Of a stretch of DNA of 30,805 nucleotides, positions 12,701 to 19,459 are shown piece by piece. The DNA comes from Tubiluchus corallicola (taxonomy: Eukaryota; Priapulida; Priapulimorpha; Priapulimorphida; Tubiluchidae). The stretch lies in NCBI GenBank assembly GCA_030141605.1, contig JAQGDQ010001655.1, positions 1-30,805 of the forward strand, read 5' to 3'. Made by a program: the position numbers and the translations under genes. Every line of letters starts with the position of its first letter. Within the stretch, counting starts at the first letter, position 1. Below the pieces are notes generated by a model. The model searched no databases and had not been told where the DNA came from. It saw only the letters and a program-made list of their open reading frames with translations.

Positions 12701-13702
12701 TCTTCTTGAACAGGTGAGACATCTTTCACTCTAACTCACCATCCTCTTGAACAGGTGAGACATCTTTCACTCTAACTCACCATCCTCTTGAACAGGTGAG
12801 ACATCTTACACTCTAACTCGTCATCTTCTTAAACAGGTGAGACATCTTTCACTCTAACTCGCCATCTTCTTGAACAGGTGAGACATCTTTCACTCTAACT
12901 CGCCATCTTCTTGAACAGGTGAGACATCTTTCACTCTAACTCGTCATCTTCTTGAACAGGTGAGACATCTTTCACTCTAACTCGTCATCTTCTTGAACAG
13001 GTGAGACATCTTTCGCTCTAACTCATCATCTTCCTGAACAGGTGAGACATCTTTCGCTCTAACTCATCATCTTCCTGAACAGGTGAGACATCTTTTACTC
13101 TAGCTCGTCGTCTTCTTGAACAGGTGAGACATCTTTCACTCTAACTCGTCATCTTGAACAAGTGAGACATCTTTCACTCTAACTCGTCATCTTGAACAAG
13201 TGAGACATCTTTCACTCTAGCACCATATAACACCACCAGCAACATGTTATAGCACCATGTAGCACCACCACCAACATTTTCTAACAAACTAATTTCTTCC
13301 TATCCACTTCCAAGACTTTTCTGTGCTCTGATCTGTGTTTTTCAGGTGTGTGCTTTTTGTGATATTTTTCTTGTGCTTTAGCAGAATCACGGTTATCAAT
13401 CGAATTCCTAAGCCGTTTCGACACAAAAATTGGTGATCAAACTTTGAGGTAACATAAATATAATTGGTTGTCTGGGTGGTGCAAGTTTTGCCGAGTTTAT
13501 CATTAATTTTGGTCCTACAATGGCCATTAAACATTTTACACTAGAAATCAAATAAACGAACGTTTGTTAAGCTTTATCTGTAAAAATCCATTAAATGTTG
13601 CAGGAAAATGTTGCCAAAGTTGACCTGGTGCAACTGTTTGACCCTCGAATCTCACCACGTTGTTATGCCATTATTGCTGAAAAACGGTCATCACAGGAAT
13701 GA
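541..13702 (+). CDS. METTL25: METTL25-like SAM-dependent methyltransferase (3' seven exons)
   Basis: Spliced gene, plus strand, joining 541-756, 1660-2244, 4745-4823, 6372-6502, 10069-10236, 11378-11524 and 13604-13702. The exons join in frame and give 474 codons plus TGA. The first visible exon holds the SAM-binding motif I (VIDLGSGKGYLG). Later come VCGLHTCGNLA, the family signature VGCCYHLL, LFYRAVLQAIIRDRYG, and the C-terminal LLLLDRVCFLLEQ plus LFDPRISPRCYAIIAEK. From my knowledge of the family these match human METTL25 (about 600 aa) exon after exon. Roughly the first 150-190 residues are missing because the upstream exons lie outside the window. The role is a putative methyltransferase whose substrate I cannot infer. 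Every intron ends with AG and starts with a plausible GT donor. The introns are filled with transposons and arrays. Confidence 0.9.
885..1549 (+). mobile_element. MITE family A, copy 1
   Basis: About 665 bp, bounded by inverted ends: GTGTGCTTGC at the left and GCAAGCGCGC at the right. Each end continues into a second inverted block (GTCCATAAGTTGGC and GCCGACTTATGGACGG). Four more copies occur in this window. A chance 89-aa open frame at 1052-1321 recurs in other copies and lies inside the repeat. The target duplication is not clear. It sits in the METTL25 intron 757-1659. Confidence 0.85.
1660..2244 (+). CDS. METTL25: METTL25 linker exon and HTCG motif
   Basis: Acceptor tttttctag at 1651-1659; frame 0 is open for 195 codons and ends AAA|GTATGT. 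The first part is a charged, low-conservation linker with basic clusters (KRRSTKRKMKIK, KKTRDRPKK) and acidic clusters; human METTL25 also has a long variable linker here. The last 30 residues are conserved (YLVCGLHTCGNLAASSL), placing this exon before the CCYH exon. Confidence 0.85.
2590..2695 (-). mobile_element. hAT-like transposon end, relic
   Basis: On the minus strand, starting at 2695, the sequence reads CAGGGGTGTGCAAAGT and then has repeated GCGGCCCGC-type blocks. This is the typical start of Charlie-like hAT elements. No matching opposite end was found, so it is probably truncated. Confidence 0.45.
2704..3099. other. Intron sequence, nothing recognised
   Basis: AT-rich part of the METTL25 intron 2245-4744. 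I see no open frame of interest, inverted ends or tandem repeat. Confidence 0.6.
3100..3900 (-). mobile_element. Degenerate non-LTR retrotransposon (reverse transcriptase C-terminal part)
   Basis: The minus strand encodes, with several frameshifts and stops, the segment typical of RTE-like LINEs just after the reverse transcriptase core. An 82-codon stretch (3586-3834) contains YTGTFLNPKDDIKSRKQQA and SLKVTLRLFNAYVTNIF. Beyond its stop the match continues in other frames with HRSLLRKVLKIRWP, IIKNEDIY, a decayed RRLRWLGHLLRLP-type motif and CKKPPGKPKTTW-like remnants. It is antisense to METTL25, inside an intron, and is a dead copy. The exact clade is a guess. Confidence 0.65.
3901..4744. other. 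Intron sequence, nothing recognised
   Basis: Remainder of the METTL25 intron up to the acceptor at 4744 (ttcctag). It has small chance open frames only and no clear repeat. Confidence 0.6.
4745..4823 (+). CDS. METTL25: METTL25 CCYH exon
   Basis: A 79-nt exon between acceptor ttcctag and donor CAAG|GTAAGA. It starts in phase 0 and ends in phase 1. It encodes ALCNVGCCYHLLTEQFPL, the cysteine/histidine signature of the METTL25 family. Its last G completes a GAC codon with the next exon. Confidence 0.9.
4912..5470 (+). mobile_element. Family C element (pogo-like start), copy 1, interrupted
   Basis: Starts TACAGTCGGTAC at 4912-4923, is broken by the hAT-like insertion 4924-5315, and resumes with CATTTATTAGACTC, then AATTGACTCAAAAATG, TATATAAAAACTG and GACTGAAATAACTCTGCG. 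The same order of blocks is seen at 10383-10555 and 27478-28250. The class is uncertain; a TA followed by CAG start suggests a Tc1/mariner-pogo type terminal fragment. Confidence 0.6.
4924..5315 (+). mobile_element. Non-autonomous hAT-like element, family D, copy 1
   Basis: Begins CAGTGGCGGCTCG and ends GGAGCTGCCACCG, an imperfect inverted repeat. The flanking 8-mers GTCGGTAC (4916-4923) and GTTGACAC (5316-5323) match at 5 of 8 positions, compatible with an old 8-bp target duplication. A second copy in opposite orientation lies at 16164-16673. There is no coding capacity. Confidence 0.7.
5544..6196 (-). mobile_element. MITE family A, copy 2
   Basis: Reverse-oriented copy, about 653 bp, with ends GTGTGCTTGCAAACC and GTAAGCACAC. 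It contains the family's internal landmarks (GATACCAAGTT region, GCACCTCAACTTCAATG). The 116-aa frame on the minus strand (5708-6058) is part of the repeat. It lies in the METTL25 intron 4824-6371. Confidence 0.85.
6372..6502 (+). CDS. METTL25: METTL25 exon (GRTAR region)
   Basis: Acceptor tttgttgcag at 6362-6371. The first two bases complete Asp from the previous exon, then 43 codons end GAG|GTACGC in phase 0. It encodes NFPMSQFLIDRKVQLGRTAR and LAAQPIERLVSQCE, corresponding to the FPMCHYL..GRNARMSA..ALERV stretch of the human protein. Confidence 0.9.
6821..7347. mobile_element. AT-rich element with inverted ends
   Basis: Left end reads GACCAGGGTGCATAAGATTA then TGGATA; the right end, read in reverse, has GACCAGGCTGCATAAGATTA then TGGATA. 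The match continues loosely into blocks of AAAATAAG. The interior is very AT-rich with TTTTATTTTAT motifs and no coding frame. Target duplication is not resolved. It is probably a MITE. Confidence 0.65.
7348..7839. other. Intron sequence with a chance 89-aa frame
   Basis: Part of the METTL25 intron 6503-10068. Around 7480-7640 the base composition is less AT-rich and an 89-codon frame (7389-7658) is open, but it has no recognisable motif and no flanking splice signals that fit the gene. I do not call it coding. Confidence 0.5.
7840..8121 (+). mobile_element. tRNA-derived SINE, copy 1
   Basis: The head carries polymerase III promoter boxes: a box A-like TTTAGTCTAGTGGTAATG (from 7854) and a box B-like GAGTTCGAACC about 35 bp later. 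A roughly 170-bp body follows, ending AATAAAGATT and (ATT)n at 8095-8121. A second copy lies inverted at 9566-9842. The head does not fold as a complete tRNA, so this is a retroposon and not a tRNA gene. Confidence 0.85.
8325..8370 (+). repeat. 23-bp tandem duplication
   Basis: Two identical adjacent copies of a 23-bp unit starting TCTTGACCCCTGTCCACTG. It lies in a METTL25 intron just before the hAT-like element at 8423. Confidence 0.9.
8423..9052 (+). mobile_element. Non-autonomous hAT-like element, family B, copy B (complete)
   Basis: A 630-bp element with perfect 15-bp inverted ends CAGGGCCTATTTCAG and CTGAAATAGGCCCTG, flanked by a perfect 8-bp target duplication ATGGTGAC (8415-8422 and 9053-9060). 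The CAGGG start and 8-bp duplication are hallmarks of hAT transposons. It carries no transposase. It is in the METTL25 intron 6503-10068. Confidence 0.92.
9360..9500. repeat. Degenerate trinucleotide low-complexity tract
   Basis: Imperfect ATT/GTT/GCT repeats (for example TTGTTGTTGTTATTGCTGC) give a low-complexity Thr-rich frame on the minus strand. It is not a gene. Confidence 0.7.
9566..9842 (-). mobile_element. tRNA-derived SINE, copy 2 (inverted)
   Basis: Reverse complement of the SINE at 7840-8121: (AAT)n at 9566-9590, then the body, and box B and box A on the minus strand (GGTTCGAAC, ACTAGACTAAACC). Differences from copy 1 are scattered, showing an independent insertion. Confidence 0.85.
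10069..10236 (+). CDS. METTL25: METTL25 exon (LFYRAVLQ region)
   Basis: Acceptor ttgtttcag at 10060-10068; 56 codons in phase 0 ending GAG|GTATAT. It encodes LPSLSLFYRAVLQAIIRDRY, nearly the human LPTESLFYRAVLQDIIKDCY, then a helix-rich stretch (YIGRLFTQISDFPEYVTKGL). Confidence 0.92.
10383..10555 (+). mobile_element. Family C element (pogo-like start), copy 2
   Basis: Starts TACAGTAGACACCGTGTATT then AGACTCACGG, followed by CCTAATTGTCTCAAAAACG, TATATAAAAACTGTCGG and CATAATTGACTC, the same block order as copies 1 and 3. No long tandem expansion occurs here, unlike copy 3. Confidence 0.6.
10645..11020 (+). mobile_element. Non-autonomous hAT-like element, family B, copy C
   Basis: A 376-bp shortened copy with ends CAGGGCCTATTTCAGCC and TTGAAATAGGCCCTG. 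The flanking 8-mers AGTATACG (10637-10644) and AGTATGCG (11021-11028) match at 7 of 8. It contains a GA microsatellite at 10869-10909 and poly-C near the right end. It is in the METTL25 intron 10237-11377. Confidence 0.88.
10869..10909. repeat. (GA)n microsatellite inside hAT-like copy C
   Basis: A GAGAG run with a few GGAGAG interruptions, internal to the element. It corresponds to the CT run at 1-66 in the reverse-oriented copy A. Confidence 0.85.
11378..11524 (+). CDS. METTL25: METTL25 penultimate exon
   Basis: Acceptor tgttttag at 11370-11377; 49 codons, phase 0 to phase 0, ending GAACAG|GTGAGA. It encodes KRKLEAFFQFRVCLAPAVEA and LLLLDRVCFLLEQ, matching the LKVVLAPCIETLILLDRLCYLKEQ region of the human protein. 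The last 12 bases of the exon and its donor are the first unit of the 41-bp array that follows. Confidence 0.92.
11513..13219 (+). repeat. 41-bp minisatellite that repeats a splice junction
   Basis: About 41 units of 41 bp. Each unit runs CTTCTTGAACAGGTGAGACA then a pyrimidine-rich CTTTCACTCTAACTCGTCAT. The first unit starts inside the METTL25 exon, so nearly every unit carries a copy of the exon end plus its 5' splice site (CAG|GTGAGA). The last two units have CAAGTGAGA instead. Longer blocks are duplicated: a unit with AACGCG recurs 287 bp (7 units) away (12036 and 12323), and a GACGTC variant recurs 328 bp (8 units) away (11898 and 12226). Confidence 0.95.
13220..13603. other. End of last METTL25 intron, nothing recognised
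   Basis: It begins with short CACCA-rich repeats (13220-13275). The rest is AT-rich and ends at the acceptor atgttgcag (13595-13603). Confidence 0.6.
13604..13702 (+). CDS. METTL25: METTL25 last exon
   Basis: Acceptor ttgcag at 13598-13603, 32 codons and TGA at 13700-13702. It encodes VDLVQLFDPRISPRCYAIIA, close to the C-terminus of human METTL25 (LVKLFDPVKSPRCYAVIALK). It ends within a few residues of the human C-terminus. Confidence 0.9.
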   Translation, partial: ENVAKVDLVQLFDPRISPRCYAIIAEKRSSQE

Positions 13703-13744
13703 AGCTCATCACACGATAGCTGCCAGCACATTTACGGGAAAAAG

Positions 13745-14394
13745 GTGTGATTGCATAGAGGCATCGTCCCCAAGTTGGCAATTGGGCTTTTCTAGTTCTT
13801 CGCATCTCCTGAATCTCCATTTCATGAGGATCATTTTGATACCAAGTTCATCACTCTATGTTATTTCTAAGCTGAGATAATCCACAATGAAGATGAGGTG
13901 CAGGCTGCACACTGAAAAACATAATCTTGAGAAAATCACTGTTAAACTTAGCTATTGTTAGTTGAACCACTTAGCAACTGTACGAAACTGTGGTTGTTAT
14001 GAATTTTACGAGAACACATTGAAGTTACATTAAAATCCAGTAGATGGCTCTTCCTGACGAAGATCTGGTCTTGTCAACAGAAAAAAACCTAAAGCAAAAT
14101 GACTGCTTTCACGAGTTACAATCGGAGTTTGAAAATACACGTTTTTTACAATTGCAGTACTAGTTCCTAGACAGAAAAGCGGGTTAGGAGTTATAAAATT
14201 AGATTTTTAGTATTTTTTGGGCATTTTCCTGATAAAATGATCCTAGAATATAAAAGTCCAACCTATTTAGATTTGTTTTCATAAAAAATAAAAAAATTGA
14301 CATTTATCCAAATTTTTAGTGCTTTCTACTTTCAAGCATCATAGCATAGTTTTAACTGTGCCGTCTTACGGATGGTTTTGGTTTGCAAGCAGAC
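13745..14394 (+). mobile_element. MITE family A, copy 3 (in METTL25 3' flank)
   Basis: About 650 bp with decayed ends (GTGTGATTGC, GCAAGCAGAC) and all internal landmarks of the family. It begins only 42 bp after the METTL25 stop codon, so it probably forms most of the 3' UTR or contains the transcript end. Confidence 0.82.
14287..14292 (+). promoter_or_regulatory. Candidate polyadenylation signal for METTL25
   Basis: The first AATAAA I see downstream of the stop lies inside the MITE copy, about 585 bp after the TGA. This rests only on the hexamer. Confidence 0.25.
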
Positions 14395-14466
14395 ACATGA
14401 TATAATGAATACTGGACTGTGATATGAATTGTTAGCAAGTAAACAATAGAGAAATGATAGTCACGT

Positions 14467-14739
14467 TTGATGCTACATAAGTGGCTCACAAACATTCTTT
14501 CTGACATCTTTCTTTGCTACACGGGAATTTTGTTCCTTCGGGAGTCTTCCAGACACAGAGTAGACATGTCAGGAATTATCCTAAGTGCTAATAAAACCCG
14601 AAGTGGTAATTATGAGTATAGTCCTCTACGGTTTCGCATTGTAAAGGTGTGGAACTCTTTACCATTTGAAGTCGTAAATGCCCCTAATTTAACTACATTT
14701 AAAACTCGCCTTTGTAGCCATCTCTACCCAAACTTGTAA
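14467..14739 (+). mobile_element. LINE 3' fragment (reverse transcriptase C-terminus)
   Basis: The frame ends with SPLRFRIVKVWNSLPFEVVN then APNLTTFKTRLCSHLYPNL and a stop. The pattern (R.WNSLP..V..A..L..FK..L..HL) is typical of the last residues of CR1/Jockey-like non-LTR retrotransposon ORF2. Only this terminal part is present, so the copy is 5'-truncated and dead. A 34-bp tandem array begins about 70 bp after its stop. Confidence 0.7.
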
Positions 14740-14810
14740 TGTTTTTTATAATTTTGTCATAATATTATAATAATGTTAATTACTATTGTCATAGGTACGT
14801 AAAGTTTAGT

Positions 14811-15777
14811 ACAAATGTTCGCACTTACATTATTGTACCGTATGATAAATGTTCACACTTACATTATTATACCGTATGATAAATGTTCACACTTGCATTA
14901 TTGTACTGTATGATAAATGTTCACACTTGCATTATTGTCCTGTATGATAAATGTTCACACTTACATTATTGTCCTGTATGATAAATGTTTGCACTTACAT
15001 TATTGTACTGTATGATAAATGTTCACACTTGCATTATTGTACTGTATGATAAATGTTCACACTTACATTATTGTCCTGTATGATAAATGTTCACACTTGC
15101 ATTATTGTACTGTATAATAAATGTTCACACTTACATTATTGTACTGTATGATAAATGTTCACACTTACATTATTGTCCTGTATGATAAATGTTCACACTT
15201 ACATTATTGTACTGTATGATAAATGTTCACACTTACATTATTGTCCTGTATGATAAATGTTCACACTTGCATTATTGTACTGTATGATAAATGTTCACAC
15301 TTACATTATTGTACTGTATGATAAATGTTCACACTTGCATTATTGTACTGTATGATAAATGTTCACACTTACATTATTGTCCTGTATGATAAATGTTCAC
15401 ACTTGCATTATTGTACTGTATAATAAATGTTCACACTTACATTATTGTACTGTATGATAAATGTCATTATTATTGTCTTATGTAAATGTTCAATTATTAT
15501 TTTGATAAATGTCACACTTCATTATTGTCTTATGATAAATGTTCACACTTATTAACATATTGTACTGTATGATAAATGTTCACACTTGCATTATTGTCCT
15601 GTATGATAAATGTTCACACTTACATTATTGTCCTGTATGATAAATGTTCACACTTACATTATTGTCCTGTATGATAAATGTTCACACTTACATTATTGTC
15701 CTGTATGATAAATGTTCACACTTACATTATTGTCCTGTATGATAAATGTTCACACTTACATTATTGTCCTGTATGAT
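14811..15777 (+). repeat. 34-bp minisatellite
   Basis: About 28 units of 34 bp such as GTATGATAAATGTTCACACT then TACATTATTGTACT. Two main variant sites (ACATT/GCATT and GTACTG/GTCCTG) give a mosaic. A rare TATAATAA variant occurs at 15113 and again at 15419, exactly 306 bp (9 units) apart, showing a block duplication. Units at about 15462-15560 are shortened and irregular. Confidence 0.95.
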
Positions 15778-15778
15778 A

Positions 15779-16163
15779 TGCTGCACTATGTTGTCTCATT
15801 CGCGCGGGAACTACTTTGGGTAATTTAAATTAGTGTACTTTGTCGTGTTTCGGCTTACCAGTCGAGCTACAATTATCCATAAATTAACTAATAATAGATG
15901 CTGTAATAAATAAATAAATGCGTAAGTTAAATAATAAATAAATGCTGTAATAATTTTAACTAATTAAACATAACAAGCGAATATTTTGAAATAGAATTTA
16001 TTTTCAATAAAGTGATTCAAAATTTTTGAGCAAATTATTAGTTATTAATAGAGTTTTTATGTTTAACATGTCCCTCATGCTCAAAGATCTCCCTGTAACG
16101 GTTACGGAAACAGTTGGGCCTGGTAACGTTGGTGCTATAACATGAAAATACGTTTATCTCTGT
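15779..16163. other. Intergenic, nothing recognised
   Basis: AT-rich sequence with short AATAAATA repeats around 15905-15950. There is no gene or inverted repeat that I can support. Confidence 0.6.
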
Positions 16164-16673
16164 CAGTGGCTGCCCGTAGTTAAAATTAGTGGAGCTGCTG
16201 CTTCAGAAGGTTTCTGCCATTGTTTTAACACTGTGTAAAACGAAACAAACACGTGTAACTTTAATATTATAATTGTAATTTATACATAAACTTCATAAAG
16301 TCCTAAATAAAAAATATTGTTTGCTTGATCCTAAATGACCGAAGTTCAAGATGATGCCGGTACACGGTTTTTAAGCACGTGACAACTGACAACATACTCT
16401 GTGAGCAACAGTACTTTCTCTACCTAGCAGCAGACGCTAGCAGTGCAGCATAGTGTGTTATCGCAGACATGTGTGCATGCAGCCATGCGCACAACAGCCA
16501 AACACACCACTGTACTGAGCTAGCAATCAAACAGTACTACCCTCACGTGCTCTGGTTCCATACAACTATAAAGAAAGAACTAACGAACTAAAGACTCATT
16601 ATATTGAATATTATTGATAATATTGAGTGAAAATAGGGGGTGCTGCAGTTCCGCAATGAACGAGCCGCTACTG
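16164..16673 (-). mobile_element. Non-autonomous hAT-like element, family D, copy 2
   Basis: A 510-bp element starting CAGTGGCTGCCCG and ending CGAGCCGCTACTG. The flanks ATCTCTGT (16156-16163) and ATCTCTAT (16674-16681) match at 7 of 8. Its minus strand follows 4924-5315 (GGAACTGCAGCACCCCCTAT block, TAGAGAAAGTACTGT block, TTAGTGGGGG-like right end). Confidence 0.85.
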
Positions 16674-16681
16674 ATCTCTAT

Positions 16682-17100
16682 TTACGATAATTATGATTAC
16701 TGATTCACGTATTTCAATGCTCCATCAAAATTAAACTACAATCATGTTAACTAACGTCTGACATGTAAACAAAGACTGGCCTACTCATCATAATGCTAAA
16801 TGTTCTATTTCTACGGTACAGTTCGTTAGCAATCTCGTAACAACAGCATGTTAATAACGCATCTACAAAATGCAGTCGACAAGCCGAAACTTAGAACAAT
16901 GTATATTTATAATTATAAACATTCCAAACAAACACTAATCTGGACTTCTTGACCAGTGGCTATCCGCATACATGCAAATAATGCTGCCCGGCAGACTAGG
17001 ATATAAACAGAGTTCTTGTTTCAGTCATTTTACAAAGCACCACTTCTGAGATGTTGAGCCGTCCATGAATTGGTGCTTACACGACCCAATGATACTATAT
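16682..17100. other. Intergenic, nothing recognised
   Basis: AT-rich sequence without open frames or repeats I can identify. Confidence 0.6.
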
Positions 17101-17750
17101 GTGTGCTTGCACAGCAAAATCATCCATAAGTCGGCAATTAAGCTTTTCTAGTTATTCACATGTCATGAATCTCCATTTCATGAGGATCATCTTGATACCA
17201 AGTTCATCACTTTATGTTATTTCTAAGCTGAGATAATCCACGTTGAAGTTGAGGTGCAGGCTGCACACTGAAAAACATAATCTTGAGAAAATTGCTGTTA
17301 AAGTTAGCCATTGTTTTTTGTCGCGTTTCTACAGAACACTTAGCAACCGCACAAATGTTGGTTGCTATGGATTTTACAAGAGCACATTCAAGTTATGTTT
17401 AAATCCAGTAGATGGCCCCTTCTGACGAAGCTCTGCGCTTGGAAACAGAAAAAACTCAAAGCAAAATGGCTGCTTCCACGAGATACAGTCGGAGTTTGAA
17501 AATGCAAGTTTTTGACATTTGCATTACTAGTTTCTAGCCAGAAAAATGAGTAAGGGTTATGAAGATGTAACTAGTATTATTTAAACATTTTCTTGATAAT
17601 TTGATGCTAGAACATAAAAGCTCAATATGTTTATCGTTTGTTTTTATAAAAAAAAAAAATTTGACCGAATTTTTGCTACATTCTACTTTGAAAGCATCAC
17701 AACGTGGTTTTAGCTATGCTGACTTATGGACGGTTTTGGTTCCAAGCACC
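17101..17750 (+). mobile_element. MITE family A, copy 4 (PCCB 3' flank)
   Basis: About 650 bp from GTGTGCTTGC to CCAAGCACC, with inner inverted blocks ATCCATAAGTCGGC and GCTGACTTATGGACGG. It ends 282 bp from the PCCB stop codon, on the 3' side of that minus-strand gene. The small frame 17243-17425 belongs to the repeat. Confidence 0.85.
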
Positions 17751-18032
17751 TAAATAAGCATTAGTGCAGGAGTGCAAGTCTGTTAAGCATTAGTGCACAT
17801 GGGTATTGACAAAAGTGCCACACAGTTACAAATTTGCAACAAATATCCACTCTATAGCGGAATGGTTCAAAAAAACTTAAATTTAGAAGTAATAGAAACA
17901 TAATATGCGACAATCTTGTTCTGCGTGCGTTGACTAGAAGAAATTTTAAAAATGTGAATATTTTTGCGCCAAATTAACTGTTTCCAAAAATAACACTATT
18001 TAGTTTTAGAATAAATAATACTCGTCGCATGG

Positions 18033-19459
18033 TTACAGGGGCATATTTGCATGTTTCTTCCAAGGATTCTCCTGTTTCTTGTTGGCTAGCATGTCAAGAT
18101 CGGCACATATTCTTGCTCGGGTCGTGTGAGGGTCGATGATGTCGTCAACGAAGCCTCTGATTGCGGCCGGAAACGGATTCGTGAACTTGGTCATGTATTC
18201 CTGTTCCGCTTTCTCGATATCCGCCCCTCTGAAGATGATGGAGACGGCTCCTTTGGCACCCATGACGGCAACTTCGGCAGTCGGCCATGCGTAGTTCACG
18301 TCACCTCTAAGATGTTTGGAGTTCATCACACAGTAAGCACCGCCGTAAGCCTTGCGGGTGATGACGGTTATTTTAGGCACTGTGGCCTCGGCATAGGCAA
18401 AGATCAGCTTGGCTCCGTGTCGAATTATTCCCCCGAATTCTTGAGCAGTACCGGGCAAAAATCCGGGAACATCCTCAAAGGTTATTATTGGGATGTTGAA
18501 AGCGTCGCAGAATCTCACAAACCTAGCCCCCTTTACGGATGCGTTAATATCAAGACATCCGGCCGCTACCTTCGGCTGATTTCCGACAATGCCAACAGTT
18601 CTTCCATTCATGCGAGCAAATCCAACGATGATGTTCTTCGCATAACTAGGATGAATCTCGAAGAAGTCTCTTTCGTCGACAACAGCTTTGATAACGTCGA
18701 GCATGTCGTAAGCGGCAGTGGATTCCAAGGGCACGACGGTGTCAAGACTGTACACCTTGCGATCTGGTGGATCGTCGCACGGACGTCTAGGTGGAGGATC
18801 CCGGTTACTGAGCGGCAAGAAGTTATAGAATTCTCTTAATCTTACCATTGCATCAACATCATTTTCAAATGCATGATGCGCGACACCAGACACTGAATTG
18901 TGGGTCTTTGCTCCGCCGAGTTCTTCCTGTGTTACATCCTCATTAGTGACGGATTTCACGACATCCGGACCGGTAATAAACAGGTAAGAGGTGTCTCTTA
19001 CCATAAACGTGAAGTCGGTGAGTGCAGGTGAATAGACGGCACCGCCGGCACAGGGGCCCATGATGAGAGAAATTTGTGGAATCACTCCGGAAGACATGAC
19101 GTTCCTCTGGAAAATATCGGCATAACCGGCAAGAGATTCGACACCTTCCTGAATTCTTGCTCCGCCCGAATCGTTGAGTCCAACAACAGGTACGCCAACC
19201 AGCATAGCTTGGTCCATAACTTTGCAAATTTTTCTTGCGTGTGCGCTTGATAAACTTCCGCCGAAGACTGTGAAATCTTGACTGAACACGTACACGGGCC
19301 GTCCGTGTATCTTCCCGTGGCCGGTTATGACTCCGTCGCCTGCATACTTCTCATTTTCCATGCCAAAGTCGGTGCATCTGTGTTCAGCAAACATGTCATA
19401 CTCCACAAATGTGTCAGGATCGCAAAGCAGGTGAATTCTTTCTCTCGCTGTGAGCTTGC
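18033..19459 (-). CDS. PCCB: PCCB exon 2 (main exon)
   Basis: 1,427 nt including the stop (TAA at 18035-18033). Acceptor gattttag ends at 19460; GC completes the Gly codon started in exon 1. It encodes residues 59-533, the complete carboxyltransferase fold, in one exon. The human gene is split into about 15 exons. The antisense frame at 18126-18839 is a shadow. Confidence 0.96.

Noticed and set aside
11513-13219. CRISPR-like array (regular repeats)
   Set aside because: Units are directly adjacent with no unique spacers, in an intron of an animal gene. The other arrays fail for the same reason.
18126-18839. 237-codon plus-strand frame
   Set aside because: It is fully antisense to the conserved PCCB main exon and has no motif of its own.
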